The translations under genes were made by a program, and so were the position numbers. Positions 17,682 to 26,171 of a stretch of 64,000 nt of DNA are shown piece after piece. Numbering within the stretch: position 1 is the stretch's first letter; each line of letters begins with the position of its first letter. Below the pieces are notes generated by a model, which did not search any database, had not been told where the DNA came from, and saw nothing but the letters and a program-made list of their open reading frames with translations. Source of the stretch: an uncultured Actinomycetes bacterium (GTDB taxonomy: Bacteria > Actinomycetota > Actinomycetes > Nanopelagicales > Nanopelagicaceae); contig CAILJM010000019.1 of NCBI GenBank assembly GCA_903834515.1, positions 22,020 through 86,019 of the forward strand, written 5' to 3'.

Positions 17682-18578
17682 ATGACATCTCGAAATCTGG
17701 CTTACTTATCTAATTATTCGATCTATTCGGCGATGCTCCTCTTCACAATTGCATTCTTCGCCCATGCCATCGAGGTCTCCTTCTCGGTTAAGAACTCGAC
17801 TGACTCCGAGAAGACAAGTTTTGATTTCTCTCGCACCGAACGGTCGGGTCGAATCGGCACAGCGATGATGATTTTGGGTTTCCTCTTTCTGCTAGGCGGA
17901 GTTGTGTTGCGTGGCGCATCGGCCCATCGCGTTCCGTGGGGAAATATGTACGAATTCTCAATTACGGGAGCTCTGGCTTTCAGCGGGGCTTACCTTTTCG
18001 CTTTAGCTAAGTACAAATTGCGCTGGCTGGGCCTTCCTGTATCCATCGCAGTCTTACTTACACTCGGAACTGCAATAACTGTTCTTTACCGTCCAAGCGC
18101 GCCGCTCGTACCTGCTCTCAAATCAACATGGTTAGCCATCCACGTCTCAGCGGCGATTGTCTCTGGTGGAGTCTTCTTGCTCGCAAATACGATTGCCGCG
18201 ACTTACCTGATTTTGGATCGAATGGAAGAGCGCGGCGGGCGTAGCGAATGGGCGAAGAGATTGCCTTCACTTGAAACGCTTGATCAACTTTCATATCGAC
18301 TCGTCGCCTTTGTCTTCCCACTCTGGACATTCGCAGTGATCGCAGGCGCCATCTGGGCCGAATCTGCTTGGGGCCGATATTGGGGATGGGATCCAAAAGA
18401 GACGTGGGCGTTTATTACCTGGGTTGCATATGCCGCATATCTTCATGCACGAGTCACTGCGGGCTGGCGAGGTCGTAAGGCGGCTTGGCTCTGTCTCTTT
18501 GCAGGATCAACCTTCCTATTTAATTATGTCTACGTGAATATCTGGGGGACTGGTCGTCACACCTATTCAGGTTTGTAA
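17682..18578 (+). CDS. ccsB: CcsA/CcsB-type haem handling protein
   Basis: The second half of the System II cytochrome c synthase, which moves haem across the membrane and presents it for attachment. The 298-residue polytopic protein contains the tryptophan-rich WWD motif WGRYWGWDPKETWAFITW near residues 230-247, and conserved histidines in the flanking loops, for example AIHVSAA. The length is in the expected range. It is the last gene of the operon; a weak hairpin follows its stop. The c-type cytochromes that it serves are not in this window. Confidence 0.94.
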   Translation: MTSRNLAYLSNYSIYSAMLLFTIAFFAHAIEVSFSVKNSTDSEKTSFDFSRTERSGRIGTAMMILGFLFLLGGVVLRGASAHRVPWGNMYEFSITGALAFSGAYLFALAKYKLRWLGLPVSIAVLLTLGTAITVLYRPSAPLVPALKSTWLAIHVSAAIVSGGVFLLANTIAATYLILDRMEERGGRSEWAKRLPSLETLDQLSYRLVAFVFPLWTFAVIAGAIWAESAWGRYWGWDPKETWAFITWVAYAAYLHARVTAGWRGRKAAWLCLFAGSTFLFNYVYVNIWGTGRHTYSGL

Positions 18579-18590
18579 TTTCCCAAACCT

Positions 18591-18609
18591 TTAAGAGAGA
18601 AATTCTTAA
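18591..18609. terminator. Weak hairpin between convergent ccsB and the PLDc_N gene
   Basis: TTAAGA (18591-18596) pairs with TCTTAA (18604-18609) around a 7-nt loop, followed at 18615-18619 by a run of five T. A 6-bp AT-rich stem is weak, so terminator function is tentative. Confidence 0.35.
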
Positions 18610-18617
18610 TAGAGTTT

Positions 18618-18640
18618 TTAGAGTATTAGAGTTATTAGAG
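18618..18640. repeat. Three TTAGAG repeats
   Basis: TTAGAG occurs at 18618-18623, 18626-18631 and 18635-18640, with a related AATAGAG just before. The last copy contains the stop of the minus-strand gene. Confidence 0.6.
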
Positions 18641-18904
18641 ATTGCGTAAGAAATCTGGATTGTCATCTGGTGGAACATCTTTAGCAGGACGTGGACGACC
18701 TTGACGACCGTTTCCGCCATTGCGCTTGCGTCCCCAGAAAACCCAGAGCAACGATCCCAGCAATCCAAAGATGATAACAACGATGAGCCATGCCCACTTC
18801 GGCCAGACGATAAAACTCTCTTGTGGCTTACGGGCAACATCAAATAAAGCCCAAAGTTGAACGCCGATTCCGATGAAAACTAAAAGGGCATCAAGTTTGA
18901 TCAT
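18635..18904 (-). CDS. Small PLDc_N-type membrane protein
   Basis: An 89-residue protein with two transmembrane helices, DALLVFIGIGVQLWALFDV (about 5-23) and WAWLIVVIIFGLLGSLLWVF (about 37-56), followed by a charged tail rich in Arg, Gly and Pro (GRKRNGGNGRQGRPRP). This matches the short actinobacterial proteins with a phospholipase-D nuclease N-terminal (PLDc_N) membrane domain. The function is unknown. It is likely real and independently transcribed, because TAAACT lies 6 nt before its ATG. Confidence 0.8.
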   Translation of the reverse strand: MIKLDALLVFIGIGVQLWALFDVARKPQESFIVWPKWAWLIVVIIFGLLGSLLWVFWGRKRNGGNGRQGRPRPAKDVPPDDNPDFLRNL

Positions 18905-18910
18905 GGCCTT

Positions 18911-18916
18911 AGTTTA
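18911..18916 (-). promoter_or_regulatory. -10 element TAAACT, leaderless start of PLDc_N gene
   Basis: TAAACT on the minus strand, 6-nt gap, then ATG at 18904. This supports the small gene as transcribed. Confidence 0.6.
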
Positions 18917-18921
18917 ACCCC

Positions 18922-19788
18922 CTACACCAAGAGTGCTATTGCCAAAGTTGTTGATAACAAGAGATGGAGCCGTCCGACTTTTCCGAGGATCGGAATTAAA
19001 TCAGCGCCGGTGATTCCAGCCCATACTCCTCGAGCAATCTGAATTGTGATGGGGAGCAGTAAAAGCGTCGCAAGGGTCCAAGGTGTGATGAGGGTGGCGA
19101 CCACTGCTGCAAGGTGAGCACCAGCGAGTAATCCTATGAATGCAATCCGAGCATTTCTGTCGCCGAGGCGAACTGCCATTGTTCGCTTCTCGACCAGAGC
19201 ATCTTTAGGTAAATCTCGGAGATTATTTATTGCCAGAATTGCACAAGCGAGCGCCCCTACAGGAAGTGAGACCAGGAAAGAGTTCCAGCTAAGTGAATGC
19301 GATTGGACGACATAACTTCCCATTGTTGCGACCAGACCAAAGAAGAGAAAGACCGAGATTTCCCCGAGCCCCTTATAACCGTATGGATTCTTTCCGCCGG
19401 TATATCGCCAGGCAGCGATAATTGAAATGGCGCCAACGATGACGAGCCACCAAGAAGTTCTGGAGCTAAGAGCTAATCCAATAATTGCAGCGAAAGCAAA
19501 GGTGAGTATCGCAGCGTTCTTTACCGCCTTAGGTGAAGCAAGGCCACTTCCAACCAGGCGAATGGGACCAACACGGACTGCATCAGTTCCTCGGATTCCA
19601 TCGGAGTAATCATTTGCATAGTTCACGCCGATTTGTAGAGCCAAGCTAACCGTAAGTGCCAAGAGCGCATTGAGAATATTGATGGGTGCGTGGTCGGAAT
19701 GTCTAAGCGCCGTTCCAACCAGAACTGGCGCAATAGCAGCTGGAAGAGTTTTTGGACGGGCTCCGGCTATCCACTTATTAGTAGGCAT
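18922..19788 (-). CDS. menA: 1,4-dihydroxy-2-naphthoate polyprenyltransferase MenA
   Basis: UbiA-family membrane prenyltransferase that joins the polyprenyl chain to dihydroxynaphthoate, giving demethylmenaquinone. The 288 residues have about eight or nine transmembrane helices, the first Asp-rich motif NYANDYSDGIRGTD (near residues 56-69) and the second conserved segment INNLRDLPKDALVEKRTMAVRLG. The ATG overlaps the menE stop by one base (TGATG), so both are translated together. The polyprenyl diphosphate donor would come from the synthase at the end of the nuo operon. Confidence 0.94.
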   Translation of the reverse strand: MPTNKWIAGARPKTLPAAIAPVLVGTALRHSDHAPINILNALLALTVSLALQIGVNYANDYSDGIRGTDAVRVGPIRLVGSGLASPKAVKNAAILTFAFAAIIGLALSSRTSWWLVIVGAISIIAAWRYTGGKNPYGYKGLGEISVFLFFGLVATMGSYVVQSHSLSWNSFLVSLPVGALACAILAINNLRDLPKDALVEKRTMAVRLGDRNARIAFIGLLAGAHLAAVVATLITPWTLATLLLLPITIQIARGVWAGITGADLIPILGKVGRLHLLLSTTLAIALLV

Positions 19789-20834
19789 CAGGCAAGTCTG
19801 CCAAAGATTTCCATTAACTTCTTGATATCTGGTTTGCCGATAGCTGTGAGAGGCAACTCGATATTTGCGAGAAAGTGCTTTGGCGAGCAGTGGGCACCAA
19901 ACTGCTCGCGCAATTTCTCCCGGATGAGTCGTTTATCAATCTCTCCATCACTGGCAATAGCGAGTGCGCTACCCCATTCTGAGTCCGGGATTCCAACTGC
20001 AATAAAGCGTTGATCTGAATCGCGGTTGAGGAATTCAGAGACGGTTCCGAGCGAAATCTTCTCACCACCGCTGATTATTTGGTCATCGATTCTGCCCAAG
20101 ACTTCGAGCTTGCCGCTTTCGTATTTCCCAGAGTCGGAGGTTCTGAAGAAATCATCGCCAAATGGTTTTTCGCCAAGATAGCCGATCGCCTTCATAGGGC
20201 CATTGAGCTCAATTACTTCGTCGTTAATACGCACTTCTACTCCTGGCAGTGGCTCGTTGTTATAAATGCATCCACCGCACATCTCGGTCATGCCGTAGGT
20301 CGTAATGACATTAATGCCCGCCATTTCGGCATCGTTACGAAGTTCATTGGAAGTAGCGGCACCGCCAACCAGGACCGCCTTTGCATTTTGAAGGTGTTCA
20401 AGAAGTTGAGTATCTCCGGTCAGCGCTCGATGAAGCTGGGTCGGGACAATCGAAGTAAAAGTTGCATCTTCAGCGACTGAAAGTACTTTCGTGCCGAGCG
20501 CGATCGCTCTGACTAAAACATTGACGCCAGCGATATGGGTGGTGGGGAGCAGTAGCGACCAACTATCGCCTGTTGTGGCTCCGAGATAAGTGTGAGCCGC
20601 ATCTGCAGAAGCTCTTACTGAGTGAGCCGACAGGGCAACAGACTTTGGATTTCCAGTTGAGCCACTGGTGGTCAGAACGAGCCCGCACTCTGGATCTACT
20701 TCGTGAAAGGGTGATTGCGAGAAAGCGAGTGCTGGACCATCGCCATTGAGGGCTTGTGAGAGTGCATCCATCTGTTGTGTGATGGGCCACTGCGCTCGCA
20801 CGCCTACGAGAGGTCTCCGTGACGAAATATCCAT
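19788..20834 (-). CDS. menE: o-Succinylbenzoate-CoA ligase MenE
   Basis: Acyl-adenylate-forming ligase of menaquinone synthesis that activates o-succinylbenzoate with CoA. The 348 residues are short for the superfamily but similar to mycobacterial MenE. Visible motifs are the P-loop LTTSGSTGNPKSV, the adenylate-binding TTYGMTEMCGG, the hinge RIDDQIISGGEKIS, and the C-terminal lysine in AIGKPDIKK. The start ATG at 20834 is only 20 bases from the divergent menB ATG, and the two seem to share one -10 element. Confidence 0.92.
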   Translation of the reverse strand: MDISSRRPLVGVRAQWPITQQMDALSQALNGDGPALAFSQSPFHEVDPECGLVLTTSGSTGNPKSVALSAHSVRASADAAHTYLGATTGDSWSLLLPTTHIAGVNVLVRAIALGTKVLSVAEDATFTSIVPTQLHRALTGDTQLLEHLQNAKAVLVGGAATSNELRNDAEMAGINVITTYGMTEMCGGCIYNNEPLPGVEVRINDEVIELNGPMKAIGYLGEKPFGDDFFRTSDSGKYESGKLEVLGRIDDQIISGGEKISLGTVSEFLNRDSDQRFIAVGIPDSEWGSALAIASDGEIDKRLIREKLREQFGAHCSPKHFLANIELPLTAIGKPDIKKLMEIFGRLA

Positions 20835-20842
20835 GATGACCG

Positions 20843-20848
20843 TAGGCT
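20843..20848 (+). promoter_or_regulatory. -10 element TAGGCT, leaderless start of menB
   Basis: TAGGCT is followed by 6 nt and ATG at 20855. It overlaps the minus-strand hexamer TAGCCT of menE by five bases. Confidence 0.65.
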
Positions 20849-20849
20849 A
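20844..20849 (-). promoter_or_regulatory. Overlapping -10 element TAGCCT of menE
   Basis: On the minus strand the same heptamer TAGGCTA reads TAGCCT, a TANNNT hexamer that ends 9 nt before the menE ATG at 20834. Confidence 0.5.
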
Positions 20850-20854
20850 TCGGC

Positions 20855-21733
20855 ATGAGCAAGCCGATCAAGCGCGAACCAGGCTCCCGAACCATCCCGT
20901 CATGGGTGACAGGTGAGGGCGGCGAAGGATTCACCGATATTACGTATGAAGTTGCCGAAGGAATGGCGAAGATAACGATCAATCGGCCAGAGGTGCGCAA
21001 CGCATTTCGCCCACAAACGCTCTTCGAGTTAGAGCGGGCCTTTGGCTTAGCTCGTGATAACGATCAAGTTGGCGTGATCATCTTTACCGGAGCTGGAAGC
21101 GAGGCGTTCTGTTCTGGCGGTGATATCAACGTAAGAGGCGATGATGGCTATCTCGGCGATGATGGTTTAGCTAAGAAAGGTATCGGTCGTCTTAATGTTC
21201 TAGATCTTCAAATTCAAATTCGCCGCTTACCGAAACCAGTTGTTGCAATGGTTGCTGGCTGGGCTATCGGAGGAGGACACGTCCTCCATGTTGTCTGTGA
21301 TCTTACGATCGCTGCAGAGAATGCAAAATTTGGACAGACCGGACCCATGGTTGGTTCATTCGATGGCGGATATGGGGCAGGACTTCTCGCCGCGCATGTC
21401 GGCCAAAAGAAGGCACGCGAAATCTGGTTCTTATGTCGTCAATACGATGCCGCCGAAGCGCTCGATATGGGACTTGTGAATACCGTAGTTCCGGTCTCTG
21501 AACTAGAAGCAGAGACTGTCTCTTGGTGTCGCGAAATGTTACGCCACTCTCCAATGGCGCTACGCCTTCTCAAAGCGGGATTAAATGCGGCCGATGATGG
21601 ACTTGCCGGGGTACAACAGCTCGCCGGCGATGCGACCCTTCTCTTCTACATGTCAGAAGAAGGGCAAGAAGGCCGGAACGCATACCAGGAGAAGCGCGAA
21701 CCGAACTTTAGTAAGTTCCCAAAGCGTCCTTAA
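20855..21733 (+). CDS. menB: 1,4-dihydroxy-2-naphthoyl-CoA synthase MenB
   Basis: Crotonase-fold enzyme that closes the naphthalene ring of menaquinone. The 292 residues contain the oxyanion-hole segments [14 protein letters not shown] and [17 protein letters not shown], the MenB-specific insert around [14 protein letters not shown], and the [15 protein letters not shown] segment, all typical of the family. The leaderless start is 6 nt after TAGGCT. menC follows 14 bases downstream. Confidence 0.96.
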   Translation: MSKPIKREPGSRTIPSWVTGEGGEGFTDITYEVAEGMAKITINRPEVRNAFRPQTLFELERAFGLARDNDQVGVIIFTGAGSEAFCSGGDINVRGDDGYLGDDGLAKKGIGRLNVLDLQIQIRRLPKPVVAMVAGWAIGGGHVLHVVCDLTIAAENAKFGQTGPMVGSFDGGYGAGLLAAHVGQKKAREIWFLCRQYDAAEALDMGLVNTVVPVSELEAETVSWCREMLRHSPMALRLLKAGLNAADDGLAGVQQLAGDATLLFYMSEEGQEGRNAYQEKREPNFSKFPKRP

Positions 21734-21747
21734 ATATTTATGCCACT

Positions 21748-22731
21748 ATGAATTTTCCTCATAACATCTTTCGAGATTTCACGGTTCTCTCAATTCCTCT
21801 CAAAAACAGATTTCGCGGAATTGATTATCGAGAGGTTGCGATCTTTAATGGTGATGAAGGTTGGAGCGAATTCTCGCCATTTCTTGAGTATCAACCGCTA
21901 GAAGCATCAACCTGGTTGAAAGCCTCGCTAGAAGCGGCTTATCGACCATGGCCAAAGAGATATCGAGAGCTAATCCCCATTAATGCCACATTGCCCGCAG
22001 TGCATCCCGATGAAGTTCCCGAGATTCTTAATCGTTTTCATGGTTGCACAACTGTCAAAATAAAAGTGAGCGATTTTGAAATCGGGGCCCAGTTAGTAGA
22101 AGCAACTTTGGATTACCTCCCAGAAGCGAAAATCCGATTAGATGTTAACGAGGGTTGGACGTTGGAAGAGGCTCTGCTTAATCTCTATGACTATAACCTG
22201 AGATTCGGAAATGTCTTTGAATATATTGAACAACCTTGTAAGTCTATGGATGACTTAAAGAGACTCAAGCGCGAGACACCTTTCAAGATCGCAGCGGATG
22301 AGTCAATCCGAAAGAATCTCAACTCTGAGATGGAGATTCTCAATAGTTATGCAGATGTTGCGATTCTCAAATGGGCACCGGTAGGTGGAATTGAGGCAGC
22401 ACATGATTTGGCGAGCCGTATCGGCCTTCCCGTCGTCATCTCAAGTGCCTTGGAAACAGGAATTGGAATTTCCCAAAGTTTGGCACTTGCATCTTCATTT
22501 CCCAAACTCGAATATGCCTGTGGGTTGGGAACAGTTTCGCTCTTTGAATCTGATATTTGCGAGCCAGCGCTCATCCCACAGAATGGTCAATTAGAAGTTA
22601 AGAAGGCGGAGCCAGTGCCAGCCCTCTTATCAAAGTATCGTGCTTCAACAGAGCGCGTAGAGTGGTGGAGTAATCGCATCTCTGAAATTTGGGAGATGAA
22701 AGAATTTCGAGAGGGGAGTGATTGGGAATGA
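21748..22731 (+). CDS. menC: o-Succinylbenzoate synthase MenC
   Basis: Enolase-superfamily dehydratase that makes o-succinylbenzoate. The 327 residues have the catalytic lysine region TVKIKVSDFEIG, the metal ligands in IRLDVNEGW, YIEQPCKSMDDL and KIAADESIR, and the second lysine in ILKWAPVGGIEAA. The barrel ends with SSALETGIGIS. The stop overlaps the menD ATG (ATGA). Expression is probably with menB. Confidence 0.94.
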   Translation: MNFPHNIFRDFTVLSIPLKNRFRGIDYREVAIFNGDEGWSEFSPFLEYQPLEASTWLKASLEAAYRPWPKRYRELIPINATLPAVHPDEVPEILNRFHGCTTVKIKVSDFEIGAQLVEATLDYLPEAKIRLDVNEGWTLEEALLNLYDYNLRFGNVFEYIEQPCKSMDDLKRLKRETPFKIAADESIRKNLNSEMEILNSYADVAILKWAPVGGIEAAHDLASRIGLPVVISSALETGIGISQSLALASSFPKLEYACGLGTVSLFESDICEPALIPQNGQLEVKKAEPVPALLSKYRASTERVEWWSNRISEIWEMKEFREGSDWE

Positions 22732-24305
22732 GTATCAGTGCAACGAAACTCGCACGCCAAACTATCCGCGAACTTCTTGAACTTGGTATTTGTGACTTTG
22801 TAATATCTCCTGGATCTAGGAATGCACCGCTTTCGATCGCCGTGTATGAAGCAGCCGAACGTGGTCTCGCTGATCTTCATGTAAGAATCGACGAGCGCGG
22901 TGCGGGTTTTTATGCTCTCGGGGTTGCAAAAGTGATTCAACAATATGTCGTTGTCATATGCACCAGTGGAACCGCCGTCGCAAATTATCACCCTTCAGCG
23001 CTTGAGGCTTTTCACTCCGATGTAAACGTTCTCTACTTGACTGCCGATCGGCCGGCTCGACTTCGAAATACCGGCGCTAATCAGACAACCCTTCAGCCGG
23101 GACTGCTTGCACCCGTGGAGAGCTTTGATACCGCAACCCCTTTAGACCTTTCAGAGATCCTCATTGGCGGACCAGTTCACATTAACTTGCAACTAGATGA
23201 ACCCCTGATTGAAAAGGATGCCGCTGACTGGCTTTCAGGATTTACCTTGAAAGAGGTTCTCGCTGATTCCATTTCTAAAGAAACCCTTGAGGTGAATCCC
23301 TCAGGAGTGCTCATTGTTGGGCATGATCGCGCTGGATTTTCTGCCGAGCAAATTAATGAATTCGCTGACATCTTAGATTGGCCGGTGATCGCCGAAGATC
23401 CACTTTCAATCCAATCTTCGCTCCCTCATGCATCGATTTTTCTCGCTGATAGCGGTATTCGTGAAGCTTTACATGCGGATGAAGTCATCATTATTGGAAG
23501 AACAACCTTGTCTCGAAGCATAAATTCATTTATCAGTGAGGCGACTCGAAAGTTTGTGATAGATCCAAGAGTCGAATATATAGATACCGATCGAGAAGCC
23601 GATCGAGTGTTTTCAACTATTCCACATGTAATAAAGCACGCTACGCCACAAGCTTGGGACCAATTATGGATCGATGCATCATCATCAGCAGAATCTCTCT
23701 TTGAAGCTGGTCTACCCTGGTCTGAACAATTGGCCCTTCGTGTAATCACCTCAAACATCCCAGAAGATTGCGCACTCTTCGTTGGATCATCGAGACCGAT
23801 CCGTGATATCGAAGCATGTTCGCTACCACAAGATTGCATTTCGGTATTTGCGAATCGAGGTCTTGCCGGAATCGATGGAAACATTGCCACCGCTCTTGGG
23901 ATAGCTTCACGATTTGAACGAGGCTATGCGATCCTTGGCGACATTACTTTTCTTCACGACATCTCTGCTTTGGTCAACACCACTTCAGATAACCTGACAA
24001 TTTTTCTTATTGATAATAATGGCGGAGGAATCTTCTCGACATTGCCTCAGGCATCAACACCAGGTTTCGAATCTCTCTTTGGTACCCCGCATAATTTGGA
24101 TTTAGAGAGGGTCGTAAGCGGTTTTTCGGTATCAGTCCAGAAGGCGAAATCTGAAGCAGACTTAGTACAGGCAATTTCGGCCCGTCATGAAGGTTTGCAC
24201 GTTGTGATTGTCGAAGTACCTACTCGAAACGAGAATGCTTTGGAGCTTTCAGAGTTGTATCAAAGGGTTGCTAAAGCGGTGCGCATTGGAATCAATTTAG
24301 CTTGA
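22728..24305 (+). CDS. menD: SEPHCHC synthase MenD
   Basis: Thiamine-diphosphate enzyme that adds 2-oxoglutarate-derived semialdehyde to isochorismate, the first committed step of menaquinone synthesis. The 525 residues include the N-terminal ISPGSRNAPLSIA, the ERGAGFYALGVAK segment with the catalytic-type glutamate, and the ThDP/metal motif from GDITFLHDISAL to IDNNGGGIFSTLPQ. I use ATG 22728, which overlaps the menC stop and follows GAGGGGAG at 22711-22718; the TTG at 22722 is less likely. The 3' end overlaps the convergent menF by 46 bases. Confidence 0.95.
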   Translation: MSISATKLARQTIRELLELGICDFVISPGSRNAPLSIAVYEAAERGLADLHVRIDERGAGFYALGVAKVIQQYVVVICTSGTAVANYHPSALEAFHSDVNVLYLTADRPARLRNTGANQTTLQPGLLAPVESFDTATPLDLSEILIGGPVHINLQLDEPLIEKDAADWLSGFTLKEVLADSISKETLEVNPSGVLIVGHDRAGFSAEQINEFADILDWPVIAEDPLSIQSSLPHASIFLADSGIREALHADEVIIIGRTTLSRSINSFISEATRKFVIDPRVEYIDTDREADRVFSTIPHVIKHATPQAWDQLWIDASSSAESLFEAGLPWSEQLALRVITSNIPEDCALFVGSSRPIRDIEACSLPQDCISVFANRGLAGIDGNIATALGIASRFERGYAILGDITFLHDISALVNTTSDNLTIFLIDNNGGGIFSTLPQASTPGFESLFGTPHNLDLERVVSGFSVSVQKAKSEADLVQAISARHEGLHVVIVEVPTRNENALELSELYQRVAKAVRIGINLA

Positions 24306-25489
24306 CTCTCTGCCAATTCATCAGCGGGATTGGAGCCAGCAACAATGCCACATCCAGAGAAGATTCGAAGATTCGTTTTATCTTCTGCAATTAAGCCACA
24401 ACGCAGTGCTATTCCGAGCTCACCGTCACCTCTTGCATCGATCCAACCCACAGGTCCCGCGTAACGTCCGCGTGACATTCCTTCTAGCGCCGAGATACTT
24501 TCTTTAGCGAAAGCCGTCGGTGTGCCACAGACAGCGGCTGATGGATGCAGGGCGGAGATCAATGTAAATATGTCAGTGTGTGCGGCGCTCTCGTTAACAA
24601 CACCTGTTACGTCGGTTGCCAGATGCATCACATTTGCCAGGTGCAGAACAAAAGGCGCATCGGGTACATTCGTCGAGGAACAATAAGGAGAAAGCGCATC
24701 TGCAACAGATCTAACTGCATATTCGTGTTCTTCAAGATCCTTCGATGATTTGGATAGAGAACCTGCAAGAGCCAGATCTCGCGCTTCATCACCGGTTTTG
24801 CGAATAGTTCCTGCAAGAACTCTTGAGGTAACAAGTGATTTGCTTAGACGTACGAGAAGTTCTGGCGTCGCCCCAATGAGGTTTTCAACGAGGAAAATCC
24901 ACGTTGATGGGTAGTCAGATTCAAGGGATGTAAGCAGGCGTTGAACGTTTATCGGCTGATCACTGTGCACGATCATGTCTCTCGCCAAAACAATCTTTTC
25001 AAGATCTCCACTTTTGATCTTTGATATTGCGCTCTCAACGGCTTGCATCCACTCCATATCCGAAAGGCCACCCTGCGAATAACGAAGGTGCGGAGATATT
25101 TGGGCTGATGAAAATTCTGAAATCTTAGGTTGCGTGCCACTCCCGATCCACGTTATCCACGCTTTATCACCCTTGCGCCCAATGACAATCTCTGGAATCA
25201 CTAACTCAGAATCTTCTGATTCATCGAAAGCAAACGATGTAAAGAGAATTGGCCCCGTACCCGATCCATGAACATTATTTTCAATCGCAAATTTGAGTCG
25301 CTCTTCTCGCCACCATGTTGAAGCATCTAAGAATCTATGTGCACCGCTTACCTTTTTGCTCGCAAAGCGACCGAACCCAATAAGGCCATCGCCGCCACGA
25401 ATCCACGAAGCACTCAACTCAAGATCGGTCGAGATCGATGAGAGCGTTGGAAGTTCGCCCAAAATCTCGGTGGTAATCGTGATTGGCAT
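24260..25489 (-). CDS. menF: Isochorismate synthase (MenF/EntC type)
   Basis: Chorismate-binding enzyme that isomerises chorismate to isochorismate, which feeds MenD. The 409 residues show the conserved core: KIVLARDMIV, ATPELLVRLSKSLVTSRVLAGTIRKTG, the HLATDVTGVV region, LHPSAAVCGTPT, and the C-terminal RCGLIAEDKTNLRIFSGCGIVAGSNPADE. Siderophore EntC is an alternative assignment for the family, but convergent placement against menD argues for menaquinone. It lies 16 bases after bioY on the same strand, without a clear ribosome site. Confidence 0.92.
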   Translation of the reverse strand: MPITITTEILGELPTLSSISTDLELSASWIRGGDGLIGFGRFASKKVSGAHRFLDASTWWREERLKFAIENNVHGSGTGPILFTSFAFDESEDSELVIPEIVIGRKGDKAWITWIGSGTQPKISEFSSAQISPHLRYSQGGLSDMEWMQAVESAISKIKSGDLEKIVLARDMIVHSDQPINVQRLLTSLESDYPSTWIFLVENLIGATPELLVRLSKSLVTSRVLAGTIRKTGDEARDLALAGSLSKSSKDLEEHEYAVRSVADALSPYCSSTNVPDAPFVLHLANVMHLATDVTGVVNESAAHTDIFTLISALHPSAAVCGTPTAFAKESISALEGMSRGRYAGPVGWIDARGDGELGIALRCGLIAEDKTNLRIFSGCGIVAGSNPADELAESQAKLIPMRTALATL

Positions 25490-25505
25490 AGAGGTCAGTT
25501 AATCC

Positions 25506-26093
25506 CTAAGAACGGTGAGTAACAAATCGCCACAGTGTTGGCAGCGCAGTACTGGCAATCGCGATCTTTATAAATTCTCCGAGCAGGAACGGCGTGAAAC
25601 CTTTTGAAAAAGCCCAACTCCAGCTCTGACCTACGACATGATGAAGCCAGATCAAACCGAAGGTAAAGGTCAGGGTATTTCCAATAATCATGGTTGGGAT
25701 AACGGTTGTGATTCGCTGATCCCACTTGCGGCCAGCTAATCCGCCAACGAGCGCTGATGTAGCAAGCATCCCGATCAGATATCCGCCTGTCGCTCCCGTG
25801 ACAACATGAACCCCGTGAGAGCCATGAGCGAAGAAAGGTGCGCCAGCTACACCAAGGGCAAGGTAAGCGGCGACAGTTGTGAAGCCAAGTGAGAATCCAT
25901 AAGAAGTCCCAAGAAGGAGAACTGCAAGAGTCTGACCAGTGACCGGCACAGGTGAGCCAGGAATCGGGATCGAGATCTGCGCCATTGCGGCGAGAAAGAG
26001 CACGCCACCCAGAACAAGTGCGAGCTGGGATGTCAGGCTTTCGCGAGAGATAATGGCTCGACGAAGCGTGGCAGTGGAGTGATTCACGGACAT
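25506..26093 (-). CDS. bioY: Biotin ECF-transporter substrate-binding component BioY
   Basis: Membrane S-component that binds biotin and pairs with an ECF energising module. The 195 residues have about six transmembrane helices and the family segments ISIPIPGSPVPVTGQTLAVLL and VTGATGGYLIGMLATSALVG. Genes for the ATPase and the EcfT subunit are not next to it, so it probably uses a shared ECF module elsewhere. It is upstream of menF on the same strand and divergent from menG. This suggests biotin uptake and not full synthesis, but no bio genes can be excluded from outside the window. Confidence 0.93.
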   Translation of the reverse strand: MSVNHSTATLRRAIISRESLTSQLALVLGGVLFLAAMAQISIPIPGSPVPVTGQTLAVLLLGTSYGFSLGFTTVAAYLALGVAGAPFFAHGSHGVHVVTGATGGYLIGMLATSALVGGLAGRKWDQRITTVIPTMIIGNTLTFTFGLIWLHHVVGQSWSWAFSKGFTPFLLGEFIKIAIASTALPTLWRFVTHRS

Positions 26094-26171
26094 TCGAAAC
26101 TCATTTCTTCTTTTAAGCTCGGCCTATATTTGTAAGTTGTGAGAAAAGCCTACTAGTACGAGAATATACGC

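Noticed and set aside
18520..18843. Minus-strand 107-residue open frame over ccsB end
   Set aside because: It is a shadow of the PLDc_N gene and ccsB, in another frame.
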